Positions 21,941 through 34,326 of a DNA stretch of 64,000 nt are shown here, in pieces; positions within the stretch are counted from its first letter, which is position 1, and the number at the start of each line of letters is the position of its first letter. Under the pieces are notes generated by a model. The model had not been told where the DNA came from, made no database searches, and saw only the letters and a list, made by a program, of their open reading frames with translations. This DNA comes from Fulvia fulva (Eukaryota > Ascomycota > Dothideomycetes > Mycosphaerellales > Mycosphaerellaceae), in the NCBI RefSeq assembly GCF_020509005.1, contig NC_063017.1, forward strand, positions 992,001-1,056,000, written 5' to 3'. The position numbers and the translations under genes were made by a program.

Positions 21941-22124
21941 TATAAGGGCGCGCGTACTATAGGGTCTAAATAAGAGAGTTATTATTCTATAAAGCTACGA
22001 AAGAGGAGCGCGAGGCGCGGCGAAGTTATAAAGTAAAGCTAAGCCGCGCTAACCCGATACGGAAGGTCCGCGCTTTATCCGGGCCGACGTAGCTATAGTA
22101 AGGGGTCGCGGGCTACCTATAACA
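21941..22124 (-). repeat. Gypsy C 3' LTR, copy 1
   Basis: This 184-bp LTR matches 33877-34060 and the inverted 62926-63109 along its whole length. It starts (element sense) TGTTATAGG and ends TTATA after RIP, and is followed inwards by the polypurine tract. Confidence 0.85.
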
Positions 22125-22649
22125 GTACCCCCCCTCTTAAAACGCGTCTTAGTCCTCTAAGCGTTATCTATCTTATACGGCTACTTACCCGTACTACTCT
22201 ATAACCGTATAAAAGTCTAATTATCCTCTAATGCCTTATTATCGTCTAGTAATATATCTATATCTAGTCTATCTATAACTAGCCTATCCGCGACCGGCTC
22301 CCTTCGAGAAATGCTTAGGGAGACCTAATTAGATAGAGCTACGAAGCCTATAGGCGTAGACAACTCCGGCCGGCTATAGTAAAAGTCTATAATAGCGGCG
22401 GCCGCGTGTTTAAACATGTTCTTAGCCGGTTACTAGGTCTTACTATCCTCCTTATTCTAATATCTAAGCTATTTTACCTTATACTAAGTGTCTACTTTAC
22501 GCTTCTACCCCTTCTTTACTTTGCCTACTCGCTTACGGGTATATATATCTAAGATCTTCTCTACCTTATATATATATAGGTATTACGACTATATTAGCGA
22601 CTATATTGGCTTTGGTAGTATCGGCCTCGATAGTTATTAGCGGGAGTAG

Positions 22650-24250
22650 TACTAGATACTAGCCTTCGAGTAGTAGGAAGTCGGGATGATCGGCTCGCTA
22701 AAGTAACGAGGTATAAAAGTAGTTGTCGAGTCCTACTATAGCGTCCGACAATCTTAGTTTATATAAGAGCTTAGCTAGTATAACTTCTATAATCTAGTAC
22801 GGGCTAGCGTATCTTCTATCGAGCTTCTTAGATAGTTAAGTCGTACGAATATTCTTAGTGCTTAGGTATACCTAGCCGCCTACTTTATAGTCTAGCGGGA
22901 TGCTTTAGTAGCGGTTTACTACTTTAGCTTAGAGAGCTTATAATATCCTTATATTTTCGTAGAGGTACTTATAAAGGTCGTAAATCCGGCGTACGAAGGC
23001 TTTAGCCGATCGCGTATCTAGTCGCTAGAGAGTAGTCAGTCCTCCCTCTTTTCTAGCGCTTAGGTCTACGCGCTCTATAAACTTACGGTTATAGCCTAAA
23101 GTAGCGTAGAATAGCGATATACTAGTAGTTTTGGAAAGGTAGTTATTAATTACGAACTAAGCTAGACAAAGCTATTCTACCTAGTCATCTTATACCTCGT
23201 TAGTAAATATACGGAGATACTATTCTATTGCTTAGTTAGTACGTTCCGACTGTCTATTAGTTTCTAGGTAGTATAAAGAACTTAGCTTACGACTTGTACG
23301 AAGCATCTTATAAAGTTTCTTCTAGAAGGTAGCAACCTATTACTTACCGCGGTCTGAAGTAATAGTGTTAGGGAATCCGCGTCGGGAGAACATATACTTA
23401 AGGAAAAGTCTTGCCGTATTCTATATAGTTATCGCTCCGATCGGAATTAGCTCGACTTCCTTCGTTAGCCTATCTATTACGGTTATAATGTTGTTATAGG
23501 TTATACTATCGAGGGTACTATTAGGAAGTCCGACTACGAAGTCTACCGCGATGTGCCTCTAAGGTCGGTCCGGTACTAAAAGTAGGTATAATAATCTAGG
23601 TAGCTAGGAGTATAGAGATTTCGTTGTACGGTATATACGGCAATTCGCGGTATATCTACGTACTAATCTTACTAAGCTAGGCTAATAGAATTCTCGTGCT
23701 ACGAGTTTATAGGTTCGAGCTCGTCCTAGATGTCCTACTACTAGAGCGTTATAATTTATTCTAATAAGTCGAGTCCGTAGGGCCTAGTTATCGGGTACCT
23801 ATAGGCTCTAACTATCGTACTAGTTTCGTATATATAATATGTTACTATCTACCTTATAGTGCGTAGGGTGTATCTTCGCCTTCTATAAGAGTAGAGGGAT
23901 AGCACTATCTTTCCGTAATATCTTAATTACCGCCTTAAGTTCTTAGTCTAGGGCGTAAGTAGTCGTTATACGGTACTCGAGTTTAGCTTCGACTTTGGCT
24001 TTATTTGTAGTCTATGCTTCCGAAGCTAGTACTAGCTATGTTTGTAGTACCTGTTCTAGTTCTAGAATAAACTCGGTTACTTTAGGATTTGGGGGAGTCG
24101 TCTCTTCTTCTTCGGGCGTATCTTCGATAGTAGCTCGTATAGAGTCGATCTTAAGGAATCGCTCTAGCGGAAGTAATGTCTAATGCTAGTACTAATTTCT
24201 CGGATCGTCTACCCTCTACGGAAGGTCCTAGCTACGTCTCGTTAGGCTGT
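22650..24250 (-). pseudogene. Gypsy C integrase region
   Basis: Ignoring stops, the minus strand encodes the integrase core. A segment reading GFPNTITSDRG carries the second catalytic Asp, and a segment resembling YYPETNRQSERTNQ carries the Glu. The fragment is RIP-mutated and non-functional. Confidence 0.6.
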
Positions 24251-24799
24251 CTAGCTTCGTTCCTTATATACTTAGGCGGTATATAATCTAGAAGTTAAAT
24301 TGTAATAGAAATTCTACCTATCGCGCTTATCGGCGATTTAGCTACTTCGTAGTCATAAAATATTCGAGGTTCTTATAGTCTATAAACACTTTGACTAGAT
24401 CGCCGTCCTCGTCTACTTCGTAAGTAAGCTCCGGGCGCTACTCTTCGAATACTTTAATAATCGCGAGGAGTTCCTTATCGTAGATCTCGTAATTATACTC
24501 CTAGGGGCTTAGCTTCTTCGAATAGAAAGCTATAGGATGCAACACTCCCTACTCGTCGTATTATAAGAGCACACCTATATTAATAAAGTCTAAGGAGTTA
24601 GTCTCGACGACGGTCTACCTACCCGGTATATAGTATACTAGTATACCCGCCTTACTAAACGCTACTTTTAACGCCTCGAATGCCCTCTAGCAATTATTCG
24701 TCTAGTTGATTCTACGGTTCTTATTATTACTAGGCCTATCTGACTTTATTAGGTTGGTTAATAGGGATGTAATACGAGAGAAGGCCTCAATAAACCTAC

Positions 24800-25450
24800 G
24801 GTAGAAGTTCGCGAATCCTAGGAAGGCTTAGACATCCTTAAGATTAGTTAGTACTTCCTAGGTCTATATACATTCCAATTTCTCCGGGTCTATCTCGATG
24901 CCCTAGGGTATAATAATAAGGCCTAGATATTTTATACGTTCCTAGTAGAACTCGGACTTATCGATATTAATAGTAAGCCCGGTATCTCGTAGATTAATTA
25001 ATACCTTTCGTACGTATTCGACGTGTTCCTCTAGAGTATCGCTAAAGATAAGGACGTTATCTAGATATACTAACACAAAGTCATCTAGATGTTCCTATAG
25101 AACCTTATTAATATATAACTAAAAGGTTACGGGTCCGTTATAGAGGCCGAACGGTAATACGAGGCATTCGTATATACCGTAGCGTATTACGAAAGCTATT
25201 AGCTACTCGTACCCTTCCGCGATACGTAACTTATTAAAGGCTACTATAATATCTAGTTTCGTGAAGTACTTCTTTCCGTATATACGGTTAAGCGTTTCCT
25301 ATATTAATAGAATAGGATAGCGATTCTTAATAGTAATAGCGTTTAGCCTACGGTAGTTAATATATACTCGTAGCCCTCCTCTAGGCTTTCTTACTACTAA
25401 TACCGGTGCCGGTGACTAGCTTGTTTTCTAACCGGCCTTACGTACCTTAC
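24800..25450 (-). pseudogene. Gypsy C reverse transcriptase
   Basis: The polymerase box YLDNVLIFS is at 25041-25067 on the minus strand. The usual Asp-Asp is Asp-Asn (GAT to AAT), as in the other two Gypsy families here. Palm and fingers segments flank it. Multiple TAG/TAA stops at former CAG, CAA and TGG codons disable it. Confidence 0.75.
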
Positions 25451-26499
25451 CTTCTAAAGTCTGTTCGAGTAACTATTTCTTAACGGCTTCATTCTCCTTC
25501 TCGGCTAGTCCGTATAGCTTTCGATATAGCGGTTCTTAAGGTCTACCGGGTTTAATATAAATCTCGTAGTCGATACCTAGTCGGTAAGGGAGGAGTCCCT
25601 CGTAGTCCTTTACTAAGAAAGTATCTACAATGTCGTAGTATATAGGCGGGAGCTTCTCTTTAGGATTGTAGTTAAACTGCTTATTTAAGAACTGATCTAG
25701 GTCATTAGCTACTATCGCGCTTTAGTTTAAGGCTATTATCGTTATTATCGTTATCCTCGCGCCCCGTAGGTATAATATAGAAGCACTCGGCCCTAGGCCG
25801 GTACGCGTACATCTCCTATACGCGCTACGAGACTTCCTAGTAATCCACCTCTTTATCTACCTCTAGAGCGGACACATTTAGCTCCGCCCCTCCGGCTATA
25901 AATCCTACTAATTCGCTAGTAAAGGGCTTTAGTCTATATTTCGTTTACTAGGTTCTACCGATATAGTTTAGAGATTATACTATTATCGATATCTTATTAT
26001 ATAGATAGTGACCGAAGTAGTAGTTAGATCTGAACGCCACCTTACTAGTTTCCTAGAAGATGTTCGGGTTATACGCGGAGAGCTACGGTAGTCTAAAGAC
26101 GATATTGTATTTGAGGTCGGTAATATAGTATAGCATTTGCTCGTAATAACCGCCGATAACCACGTTTATAAGGGCTATATATATGATCTGACGCGCTGTA
26201 GCCGATCTATCTCCTACTATTAATCGTCTGTTCTTCGTCAAAGGGATTAAGGGGGTTGTATATTTACGTATAAATTTCTAATTAAGAAAGAGAGAGGTAG
26301 AGGTAGAATCTATAAGGCCGCGAGCCTTTTTATGTTATATTATTACGGGTAATACTATATAAGGGTATATAGCTAGTTGTTATTTATCTAGTATATATAC
26401 CGATATCTTAAGCTCCTTACTATAGTCCGTCTCTTACATTCTATATCTCTTAATCTTATACTATTTCTATCTTAGAAAGTTCGGTTACTAACCGCTATC

Positions 26500-28000
26500 T
26501 ACTACGATTAGGCAGCGGTCGTACTATTTCCCTGTTACTATAGGTCGGTAGTAAGAGAGCTAAGGTTCGGGTTGTTTCGTAGGCGTAGAGGGCGGTAGTC
26601 GCCGTCGTAACTATATATCGGGCATTCGGGGTTTGTTAATACGTACGAGTCTATACGGTAGCGGTAGTACTTACCCTACTTCTTAAGGTCCTTACGCTAC
26701 TTACGGTTTAATAAAGGTAGATTCTATAAGTAAACCGGTAGGTCCTCCTTCTTCTTCGTACCTACGTATTATAGTAGTCGCTAGACAATTATAGCGGTCG
26801 TACTAGTAGCTACGGCGCCTACGGTATTACTACCGCCCTATACGCCGTTATTGATCGAATTAGGGTTGCTACGTAGGCGCTCCTTCTATAGATATAGTCG
26901 GTCGGTCTCGTAGAAGCTCTTATCTAATACCGTATATTCCTTAATAACATCCTATATGTCGTATAAGCGTCTATCTACTTCCCTATCGCCGAAAGTCTTA
27001 ATAAGGTACTTACGGTTCAGGCGGTTACGAAATAGTATTAGCTTAGTCTCGTCGGTCTACTCTATCTAAGTACGTAGCTTCGAGTAGCGAGCGTAGAAGG
27101 TAATAAAGGTCTCGCCCTACTCCTACTTATAGGTAGCGATATTAACTATAGCCTTAGTTCCTTCGTTACGGGTGCCGTACTAGCGCGTTATCTAATCTAG
27201 TAGTTCTTTACTAGTCTTGAACTCGTTAAATAATTGTTATCTAGGCACGGGGATCCTCGGCTTAATACTTCTCTAAGGGTCACCCTATGTCTATCTATAT
27301 ATAAAACGTAGGCCGTCTACCTCGGAGCGGAAAGTAGTTATAGTTAGCTTAAGAAGTACGCTACTATACTAACTGTCGAAGTTAGGGTCGTTATCGTTCT
27401 TAAAGTACTTCGGGTTAGGTACGCCCTTACTAACCTCGATACCGCGTATTAGAGTACGGTTAATAGTAAATAGGCGTTCTAAAAGTTCGGTTAGGGGAGT
27501 CTATATACGGGTGTTACGCGCTCGAGAGTCGCGACCGTTATTATTATTAGGTCGTAGACGGTTTCTATTACGTCCTCGGTCGTTATTACTATTACCGATA
27601 TTATCGTTACTACCGCCTCCGCCGCCGCCGCCTCTACTAGTAGCTTTACGATACTTACGTATTAGCTACTCGAGTAAAGTCTCGGGCGGAGGTAAATAGG
27701 AGTGTCGGCGACTAGAGCGGCCTCTATTCTATATAGTGTCTTTAGTAGCTTAGAGTCGAGTCTTTAGATCGTTAACCTCCTTCTATAGAACCTAGACCTT
27801 AGCTTCGGCATCCTATACCTTCTTCTTCTCCTTTTCGTAAATCTCGCTAAATTGCTTATATAGGTTATTAGCCTCCCTATACTTCTTCTCTACCTCTTAT
27901 AACTTTACTAGGTCACGATCCTTCTTACTCTTTAGGTCTACGGCTATCTTCTATATTATAGCCTCCTCGCTTCGTAGCATCTTATAGGTACGGTTATACT
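26500..28000 (-). pseudogene. Gypsy C gag with mutated zinc knuckle
   Basis: The minus strand encodes a Gag-like region. Its nucleocapsid motif at 26622-26669 reads YYRYRIDSYVLTNPEC. Compared with CVRCRRIDHNLYSLDC in Gypsy B, the first two Cys and the His are all Tyr, as TGC-to-TAC and CAC-to-TAC changes would produce; only the last Cys remains. Confidence 0.6.
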
Positions 28001-28010
28001 CGGTATATAG

Positions 28011-31000
28011 ATAGATATTTCATTAAGCTGTTATAGTGCCCTTTGGCCTATATAGCTATACTATCTTGTTTTCGTATATATAGAGGGGAAACCGTATTAG
28101 TGAAAACCCCTCCTCCTTCCCGCCTGTCTTTTCCTCCTAGTTTTTGTCTTAATTTTCCCTTGTTAGGGGTACGCTAGTGTTATAGGCCTACCCTAATAAC
28201 TACCCTATCTGCCACCCCCTAGCTTCCGCCTCTTATCTATCTACTCCTCCGTCTCGCTAGCGAGGCTAAACTGCTAGAGGTATCCCTACTATAGTATCTA
28301 CCGAGAGATTCGGCAAATGTTGCCTTTGTCCCTAATGATTGACTTATAGTCTCTCCTTCCCGCTTAGTGCCTCTAATTTCCCCTGCCTCTCGCCCACTAC
28401 GGGCATCGTAGTAGTATATGTTCTAGGTTTTGCGATAGGTAGCTATACTAGTAGGCTAGGCTATAGATGTCTAGTACGCGTCTTCTAAACAGGTAGGCCC
28501 TTAACCTAATATGTTCGGACCTGATTTGGATCGCTATGCTTGCCTCGGCCCTTATTAGGTCCCTATATAGCTAGTAATTGTGTCTCTAGAAGGCTCGGAG
28601 CGCTATCGGGCCTATTGTCTTAGGGGGCTTCCTTTTCTAGTCCTGCTCCTATAGGTAGCTCGCTATCTATTCCGCTAGGCTTTAGGTCTTAGCCTTGCTC
28701 CCGCCGGCCTAGCGAGTCCTACGCTCCTCCTCTTTTCGTGCTAGCTATTCGGTACTTGTCTATATAGCCGTAAAGGTAGTAAGATCATCCTCTTTTTGGC
28801 TTGTCCTATGTCCGGCCCCTCTCCGGTAGTAGCTTTCTATCTTATTCTTTGCCTCCTAGATCGTAGTTTGTACTGAGTAACCTGTCGTCCTTACCGCGTA
28901 TTGAATTCTCATTCCCCGGATATACTAGCCGATTAGTAGTGTTCCTATCTCTATTTCTACCGTACTTATTAACGTTGTCTTATATACGTCTAGTACCCTA
29001 CGTAGGTTGCCTACCTATGTCCTATTTAGGGGTTGCTCTATCCGTTTCGGGATCGGCTTACCTACGCCTCCTATTCCCTAAATCTATGCCCCGTATAGTA
29101 TAGCTAGTCTAACGATCGCCTTATACATTACTCTTACCTTATCGAATGTTGCTCCCTATATAGATGCCGTAAGTCTCTTTATCGAGGCTTCGTTAACTTG
29201 TGCTCGACTCTAGGCTTTCTTAACCTATACATTCTAGCTTAGCTTCGGGTCGAGCTAGATCCCTAGTACTCGTAGCTCCGCTAATAGCTTTGTCTCGTAG
29301 CCTTAGATTCTTACCGCCGCCTTTATATTATAGTATGTTCTCGCTTTACTAAAGTGTATAAGTTGGTACTTTTTAGGGGCGAACTAGGCACTATGCTTCT
29401 TTGCCTACTCCTCGTATTTCTTATGCCTATCTTCGAGGAGGCGATAGTTCTCTTCTATCGAGTCTGACTAGGCTAGGATGTTTATGTCGTCTACGAACCC
29501 CGATACTAAGGTTTGCGGAGAGGTGAGTAGGGGGATTAGATCAGACATAAATATTAGAAATAGGATAGGGGAGAGAGTAGATCCCTAAGGTATTCCAGTC
29601 TCTACCTTTACCGGGTCGGACGTGTACCTTCCTAGGACTAGGTATGTCGTCCGTTCCTAGAGAAAGGAGTAGACGAACGTCGTTACCTATTAGGGGATGC
29701 CTTTCTACTATAGGATATATATTAGCCTTTAGTATAAGACGTTATCGAAGGCTCCTACGATGTCGAGGGATAGTAAGGACGCCGCTCGGTTCCTGCCGTA
29801 GTACTAGAGGGTCTGAATTTGCTCCGTAATTAGCTCTATTACTATTAGTGTCGATCGCTAGCTTCTTCCCCCTATCTATATTACTAGGAGTACGTAGTTG
29901 TCCTCGGCTAGCTACGTAAGTCTCTAGGCTACTATCTTTTCTAGGACCTTCCCTATCGTGTTTAGAAGTACGATTAGTCTATACGACTTGGGCTAAGTAT
30001 AGTCCTCCTTCTATAGCTTACGTAGTACTACTGTTATAGACTCTCTATACGGCTTCGGGTGATACCCTAGCCGTAGGCACGCGGTAAACAGGTTTGCTAG
30101 GCTCGGCGCGATCTCTTCTCTACACTCTTTTAGCAGTATGTTTAGTATCCTATCTAGGCCTAGGGCTTTCCGTCCTTTTAGCTTACTTATGACTCCTGTT
30201 ACTGTGTTAGAGCTAACCGCCCAATCTATGTCCAGGGGTTCCGGGTATATGCTCGGGTCGATATCCGTAAGGTCTGCCTCTACTTGCGTCGAAAAGAAAT
30301 GGTCGGCTAATGCTTTTGCCTTGCTCCGGGGCGTAGCCTAGGCAATCCCTTCGCGGTCTACGATTGGGGGGAAGTGAGGGGTTTGCTGCTCTTTAGGTAG
30401 TCGTGCCCATTTAGTAAGTCTCTACATCTGTTCCGGGTTTTCTATAACGAGCCCGATCGTCGCTCTCTAGTCCTGTAGCTTGTCGCGTCTTATCTGTGCC
30501 TTCTTCTCTTGTGTCGCGCGACAGTATTGCTCCTACGTCTCTTAGGTATGCTCCTTCGTCCACTGTCGCCTTGCCCTTCTAGCCTCCCTTACCTTCGTAG
30601 AGCATTTAGGGGTCCAGAAGGCCTTCTGCTACGTTAAGGGCCGGAGTAACGGCGTATATTGTTCCGCTACTTACTATATAACCGAGGTAATCTGTTCCGC
30701 TACTTGATCTAGCTAAGCTGTCGTCTCGAGTTCTCTATGCTATAGTAGGTTCGCTATTAGGAAGCCTCTTATGTCGTCCTAGCGTGCCTTTATCTAGTTA
30801 CGGCGTAGTTCGCTTGCTAGCTCCTCTATCGCCTTCACCCCTAGCGTCGTTTAGATAGGGATATAGTCTGAGGAGGCTTCTAGCGCGTAGTTCGGTCGGT
30901 ATTAGACTAGTCTCTCTTCAAGTTCTCGTAATAGAAAGCATAGGTCGATCGTGCTTATACTTGAACGGGCCTTCTACGTCTCTGTTCCCTTTAGTATTAC

Positions 31001-33141
31001 TAAGGCCATTCCGTAGCGTACGGTTATATCTAGTAGCTTTTCCCCTAGAAACGCGTACGGGGGAGTGAATTCGAGTCCCTACCGTAGGTAGTAGAGGTTG
31101 AAGTCGCCGAGGAGTACTTGCTTTATGTCTTAGCTTAGGGTCCGCTCTAGGTAGGCGAGGGATCCTAGTTCCCTACTCGTCCGACCCCGCGGTAGCGGGT
31201 TATAAACGTTGTGGATCTAGATAGGGCCTTGTGTCGTGTCGATCTAGATTGATGTTATGTCTCCTAGGTTACCCTACTACGGTAGTATAACCTTCTACGA
31301 CTCAAGGTCTATATTCTTGCTTACGTATATACATGTCCTCGGGATAACGCCTCGTTAGCCCGCGATTACGGTATAGTATCTCCGGTCATTACAAGTAGCT
31401 AGGAGTCCTTCGTAGGGGTTGACCTATAGTTCCTGTACCGCGATAACGTAGTGCCGTAGCGGGTCTAGCTCTTATAGAAAGTGGCGCTAGACCTTGTCCC
31501 TACTTTTGTTTACGTTGTACTGTACGATAGTAATGTCGTCGTATAGTATTATTCGTTATCCCTAAGGTCCATTTCCGTACTAACCTACTGTGTCTCCTAA
31601 GCCTATATCTCGCTGTCCGGCTAGCCCTAGGGCCGCTAGGGCGCCCTAAAGATTCACATTTGGCCTAGTTCGTTAGCGGCCCGGTTAAGGTATCGAGGCC
31701 TACCGGGAGGTAGATGCGTTTACGGTTAGGTTCCCTTGTTCGTCTCTTCTGCCCTCTTCCTTTTGCTCGGTTCGAAGCCCTTATATACGGTAGGTCCCTC
31801 CTACTGCCGTTAGGGGTACCTAGCTAGTATAGAAATCCTTACTTGTCTCGCTCGTTCTTATGCTACTATTCTAGTTAGGCATTAGCTTGAATACGCTAGG
31901 TGCCTTCTACCGTAGTATATATACCTACTCTCCTTTTTTAGGCATTCCCTTCCCTAGTATAGGCCTGCGTAGTAAGGACACCTGAGGGTCTTCTCTCCGT
32001 ATTTTAGGGCTATATGACCGTACTGTTAGCATTAGAAGCATTATAGTACCCTATAGCTACTCTAATAGATCTCCGTGTCTATTCTCTCGTAGTTCTAGAA
32101 TAGCCTATTGTCTAGTATCTAGTTAGCTTGTTCCGCTATCTCTACCTAGATAATAAGCGATAAGTATGTCTTTTCTCGGTCTACTGTCTTATATAGCTAT
32201 ACCGCCTTCGTTAGTCGTACTCCTAGGGAGGTGTTCTAGTTCTATACTTAGAGGTAGGGAAGGTCTTCGACCTTGAATGTCCTAGGGACCCCGTAGGCGA
32301 TGACGGTATACTATTAGTAGGAGACTCGTACCGACTTCGCGACTTTAGTAGTCCACTCCTTATAGGTCTCTAGCTTTTATCTATTAGACTCTTATACGGT
32401 AAAGAGTCTTACTACGCCTGTTACCTCTACCCTCGCTCTAACTACCTCCTTTTGGCCGATTCTATCGATAATCTCCTTGCTTATTAGGGCTACGATTTCT
32501 TATTTCTCTACCGGATTAGTAGTATATAGGCGTACCGTATTACTTACCTTCGTAGGGGGTTAATTCTTACCTACTACTACTATTGCCTATATAGTTAGTC
32601 TCTAGGCTACCTTCTATATTGCTTATTAGATTGTTTTCGGGATTTGATGTGATAGCGCTTTTAGCGCTCCTAGTAGCTATGCTATAGTGTTCTTATATAT
32701 CCGGGCTAGGTGTTCGCTATCCCCTAGTAAGTCTTCCGCCTCCGTATATAGGGTCGTCTACGCTATGTTATTTATCGTTAGCCTCTACTTTCTTTATAGT
32801 AGGCCTTGGCTTGTGTCCTAGGTTTTTCCTTAGTCTGTTCCCCGGTTTGACTCTTAGTATAGAGTGTTCGTAAGGCTATAGCTCTCGTTAGTTACTATCC
32901 TTTACTACTATTCGGGGTCGCGCTTCCTAATTAGGCAGTTGTCCTCCGTAACTCCGTAACTCTAGGGTCTGCCTTTAGGGGAACGGAACCTTAGTTTTAG
33001 GGTTCTTTATACTACGATTGCGCCGCCGCTAGCGTAGGCGGGTCGCTACTACTTAAGTAGATTGCTCGCCTTAATAAGGGCTATCGAATGAATAGTCCTC
33101 GTCCGCTATAGGTATTACCTTCGTCCTAGATAAGTCTATAC
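28011..33141 (-). mobile_element. Tad1-like LINE nested in Gypsy C
   Basis: This 5.1-kb non-LTR retrotransposon is flanked by TCGGTATATAG (28000-28010) and TTGGTATATAG (33142-33152), an 11-bp target duplication with one C/T difference. On the minus strand the second reading frame starts near 31.5 kb with the endonuclease motif IVQYNVNKSRD, and the reverse transcriptase contains FVDD at 29486-29497. The 3' end carries the stem-loop at 28083-28112 and a short AAATATCTAT tail. The intact target is visible in the second Gypsy C copy near 63.83 kb. It is heavily RIP-mutated. Confidence 0.85.
28083..28112 (-). repeat. LINE 3' stem-loop, copy in Gypsy C
   Basis: GAGGGG (28083-28088) pairs with CCCCTC (28107-28112) around an 18-base loop, about 70 bases from the 3' end of the element. 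It matches the position of the hairpins in the other two LINEs. Confidence 0.5.
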
Positions 33142-33152
33142 TTGGTATATAG

Positions 33153-33876
33153 CGTATTATACTAGGTGTTCTAGAGGTTATTAGCTCGCTCTATTATATC
33201 GAGTTGTCTACCTTTAGTAATCGCTATATTCACTACCTATAGTACGAAGTCGTAGGTAGTCTTCGGGTGCTAGGATACGAGGGTCGTAAGTTTGTCTAGT
33301 ATAATATTCTAGTATTTAGATACGAGAATATGCTCTACCTCGTCGAGTAATAGGTATACCTCGTCTAGGTCGCCGCCTAGGTTCTCTTCAAGCTTGAACT
33401 CGAACAGTTCTATAAAGTCAATCTTACTACCTTCTTCTCGCTTAAAGGCTTTCTAGTAAGCTTTATCAATTTCTTATTATAGCGCGATACCGGTGTCTAC
33501 TATAACCCGCCGGTTATCGTCCTATATCTAACTATAAAAGGAAAAGAGGAGAGGTCAAGGAAAAGAGATATACGCTACTTACCTTTACTCTTAGGCTTTA
33601 GTAGCGGTAGTATACCGCCGTTCGTCTATAAAGTTATATTGTCTAGGTTCGGGGGAGACGTAACGATACCTATTTCCTAACTATCTACGAGCGCGCGAGT
33701 ACCCACTAATAATGTCGCCGCGTTACGTTCTCTAGGCATTTACGCGCTATACGCCTTACTATATTCTATATTCTAATACGACTCTACGCATTCTTCGAGT
33801 TCTATAGTTCTATCTATTCCTATTATTACGCATCCCTTACCTAGATCCGCGATCTAGGTAGGGTAGTAGAATAAAC
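33153..33876 (-). pseudogene. Gypsy C leader and gag start, copy 1
   Basis: This is the 5' part of the internal region on the minus strand. It aligns in inverted orientation with 63110-63840. The bases next to the LTR read GTTTATTCTAC on the minus strand, the primer-binding position. Confidence 0.7.
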
Positions 33877-34060
33877 TATAAGGGCGCGCGTACCGTAGGG
33901 TCCGAATAAGAGAGTTATTATTCTACGAAGCTACGAAAGAGGAGCGCGAGGCGCGGCGAAGTTATAAAGTAAAGCTAAGCCGCGCTAACCCGATACGGAA
34001 GGTCCGCGGTTTACCCGGGCCGACGTAGCTATAGTAAGGGGTCGTAGGCTATCCGTAACA
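33877..34060 (-). repeat. Gypsy C 5' LTR, copy 1
   Basis: This 184-bp LTR's outer flank on the right is AGTTT, which does not match the flank of the partner LTR. Its element-sense segment GTAGAATAA is complementary to the adjacent primer-binding position. Confidence 0.85.
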
Positions 34061-34326
34061 AGTTTCTTAGTTTATATTAGGCGTAGTAGAGGTAAAACTA
34101 GGGATAGTCTTATAATAGAGGAGGATATATTAACGAGTCGAGGGCCCCTTTAGACCCTAAAATTTACGCGTCGAATCTCGTTAACCTTAAACGGTTAATT
34201 ATATAGTAGGGATATATAGTTAGGAGGCGACCTTAGTAGGAAGGTAGGATTTACGAAGAATCTCTCTATAAGGTAAAAATACGGGAATCTAAGAATTTAG
34301 ATTTATTATCTTTTAGGATTACTATA
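34061..34326. other. Unassigned RIP-mutated segment
   Basis: These 266 bases lie between Gypsy C and the DNA transposon. They are CpA/TpG-poor, and I could not match them to any other element in the window. Under the inversion model this was once the flank of the second Gypsy C copy. Confidence 0.5.

Larger units (their letters stand above)
21941..34060 (-). mobile_element. Gypsy C LTR retrotransposon, copy 1, with nested LINE
   Basis: The element spans 12,120 bp including a LINE of 5,131 bp, so the element itself is about 7.0 kb. Identical-length 184-bp LTRs lie at 21941-22124 and 33877-34060. On the minus strand, from right to left, come gag (33.8-33.15 and 28.0-26.5 kb), protease, reverse transcriptase, RNase H and integrase, then a polypurine tract at 22125-22139. 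Most codons that would contain CA or TG have become TA, giving many stops. The outer flanks differ (AAATC left, AGTTT right), so this is not a simple insertion; see the inversion finding. It has no coding capacity now. Confidence 0.85.

Noticed and set aside
27511..27699. Arg/Leu/Pro-rich open frame on the plus strand
   Set aside because: It is antisense to Gypsy C gag, made of tandem CCG/CCT-like codons, with no sign of being a gene.
21941..34060. Gypsy C copy 1 as a plain single insertion
   Set aside because: The two flanks (AAATC and AGTTT) do not match as a target duplication even allowing for RIP, whereas each fits a partner elsewhere under the inversion model.
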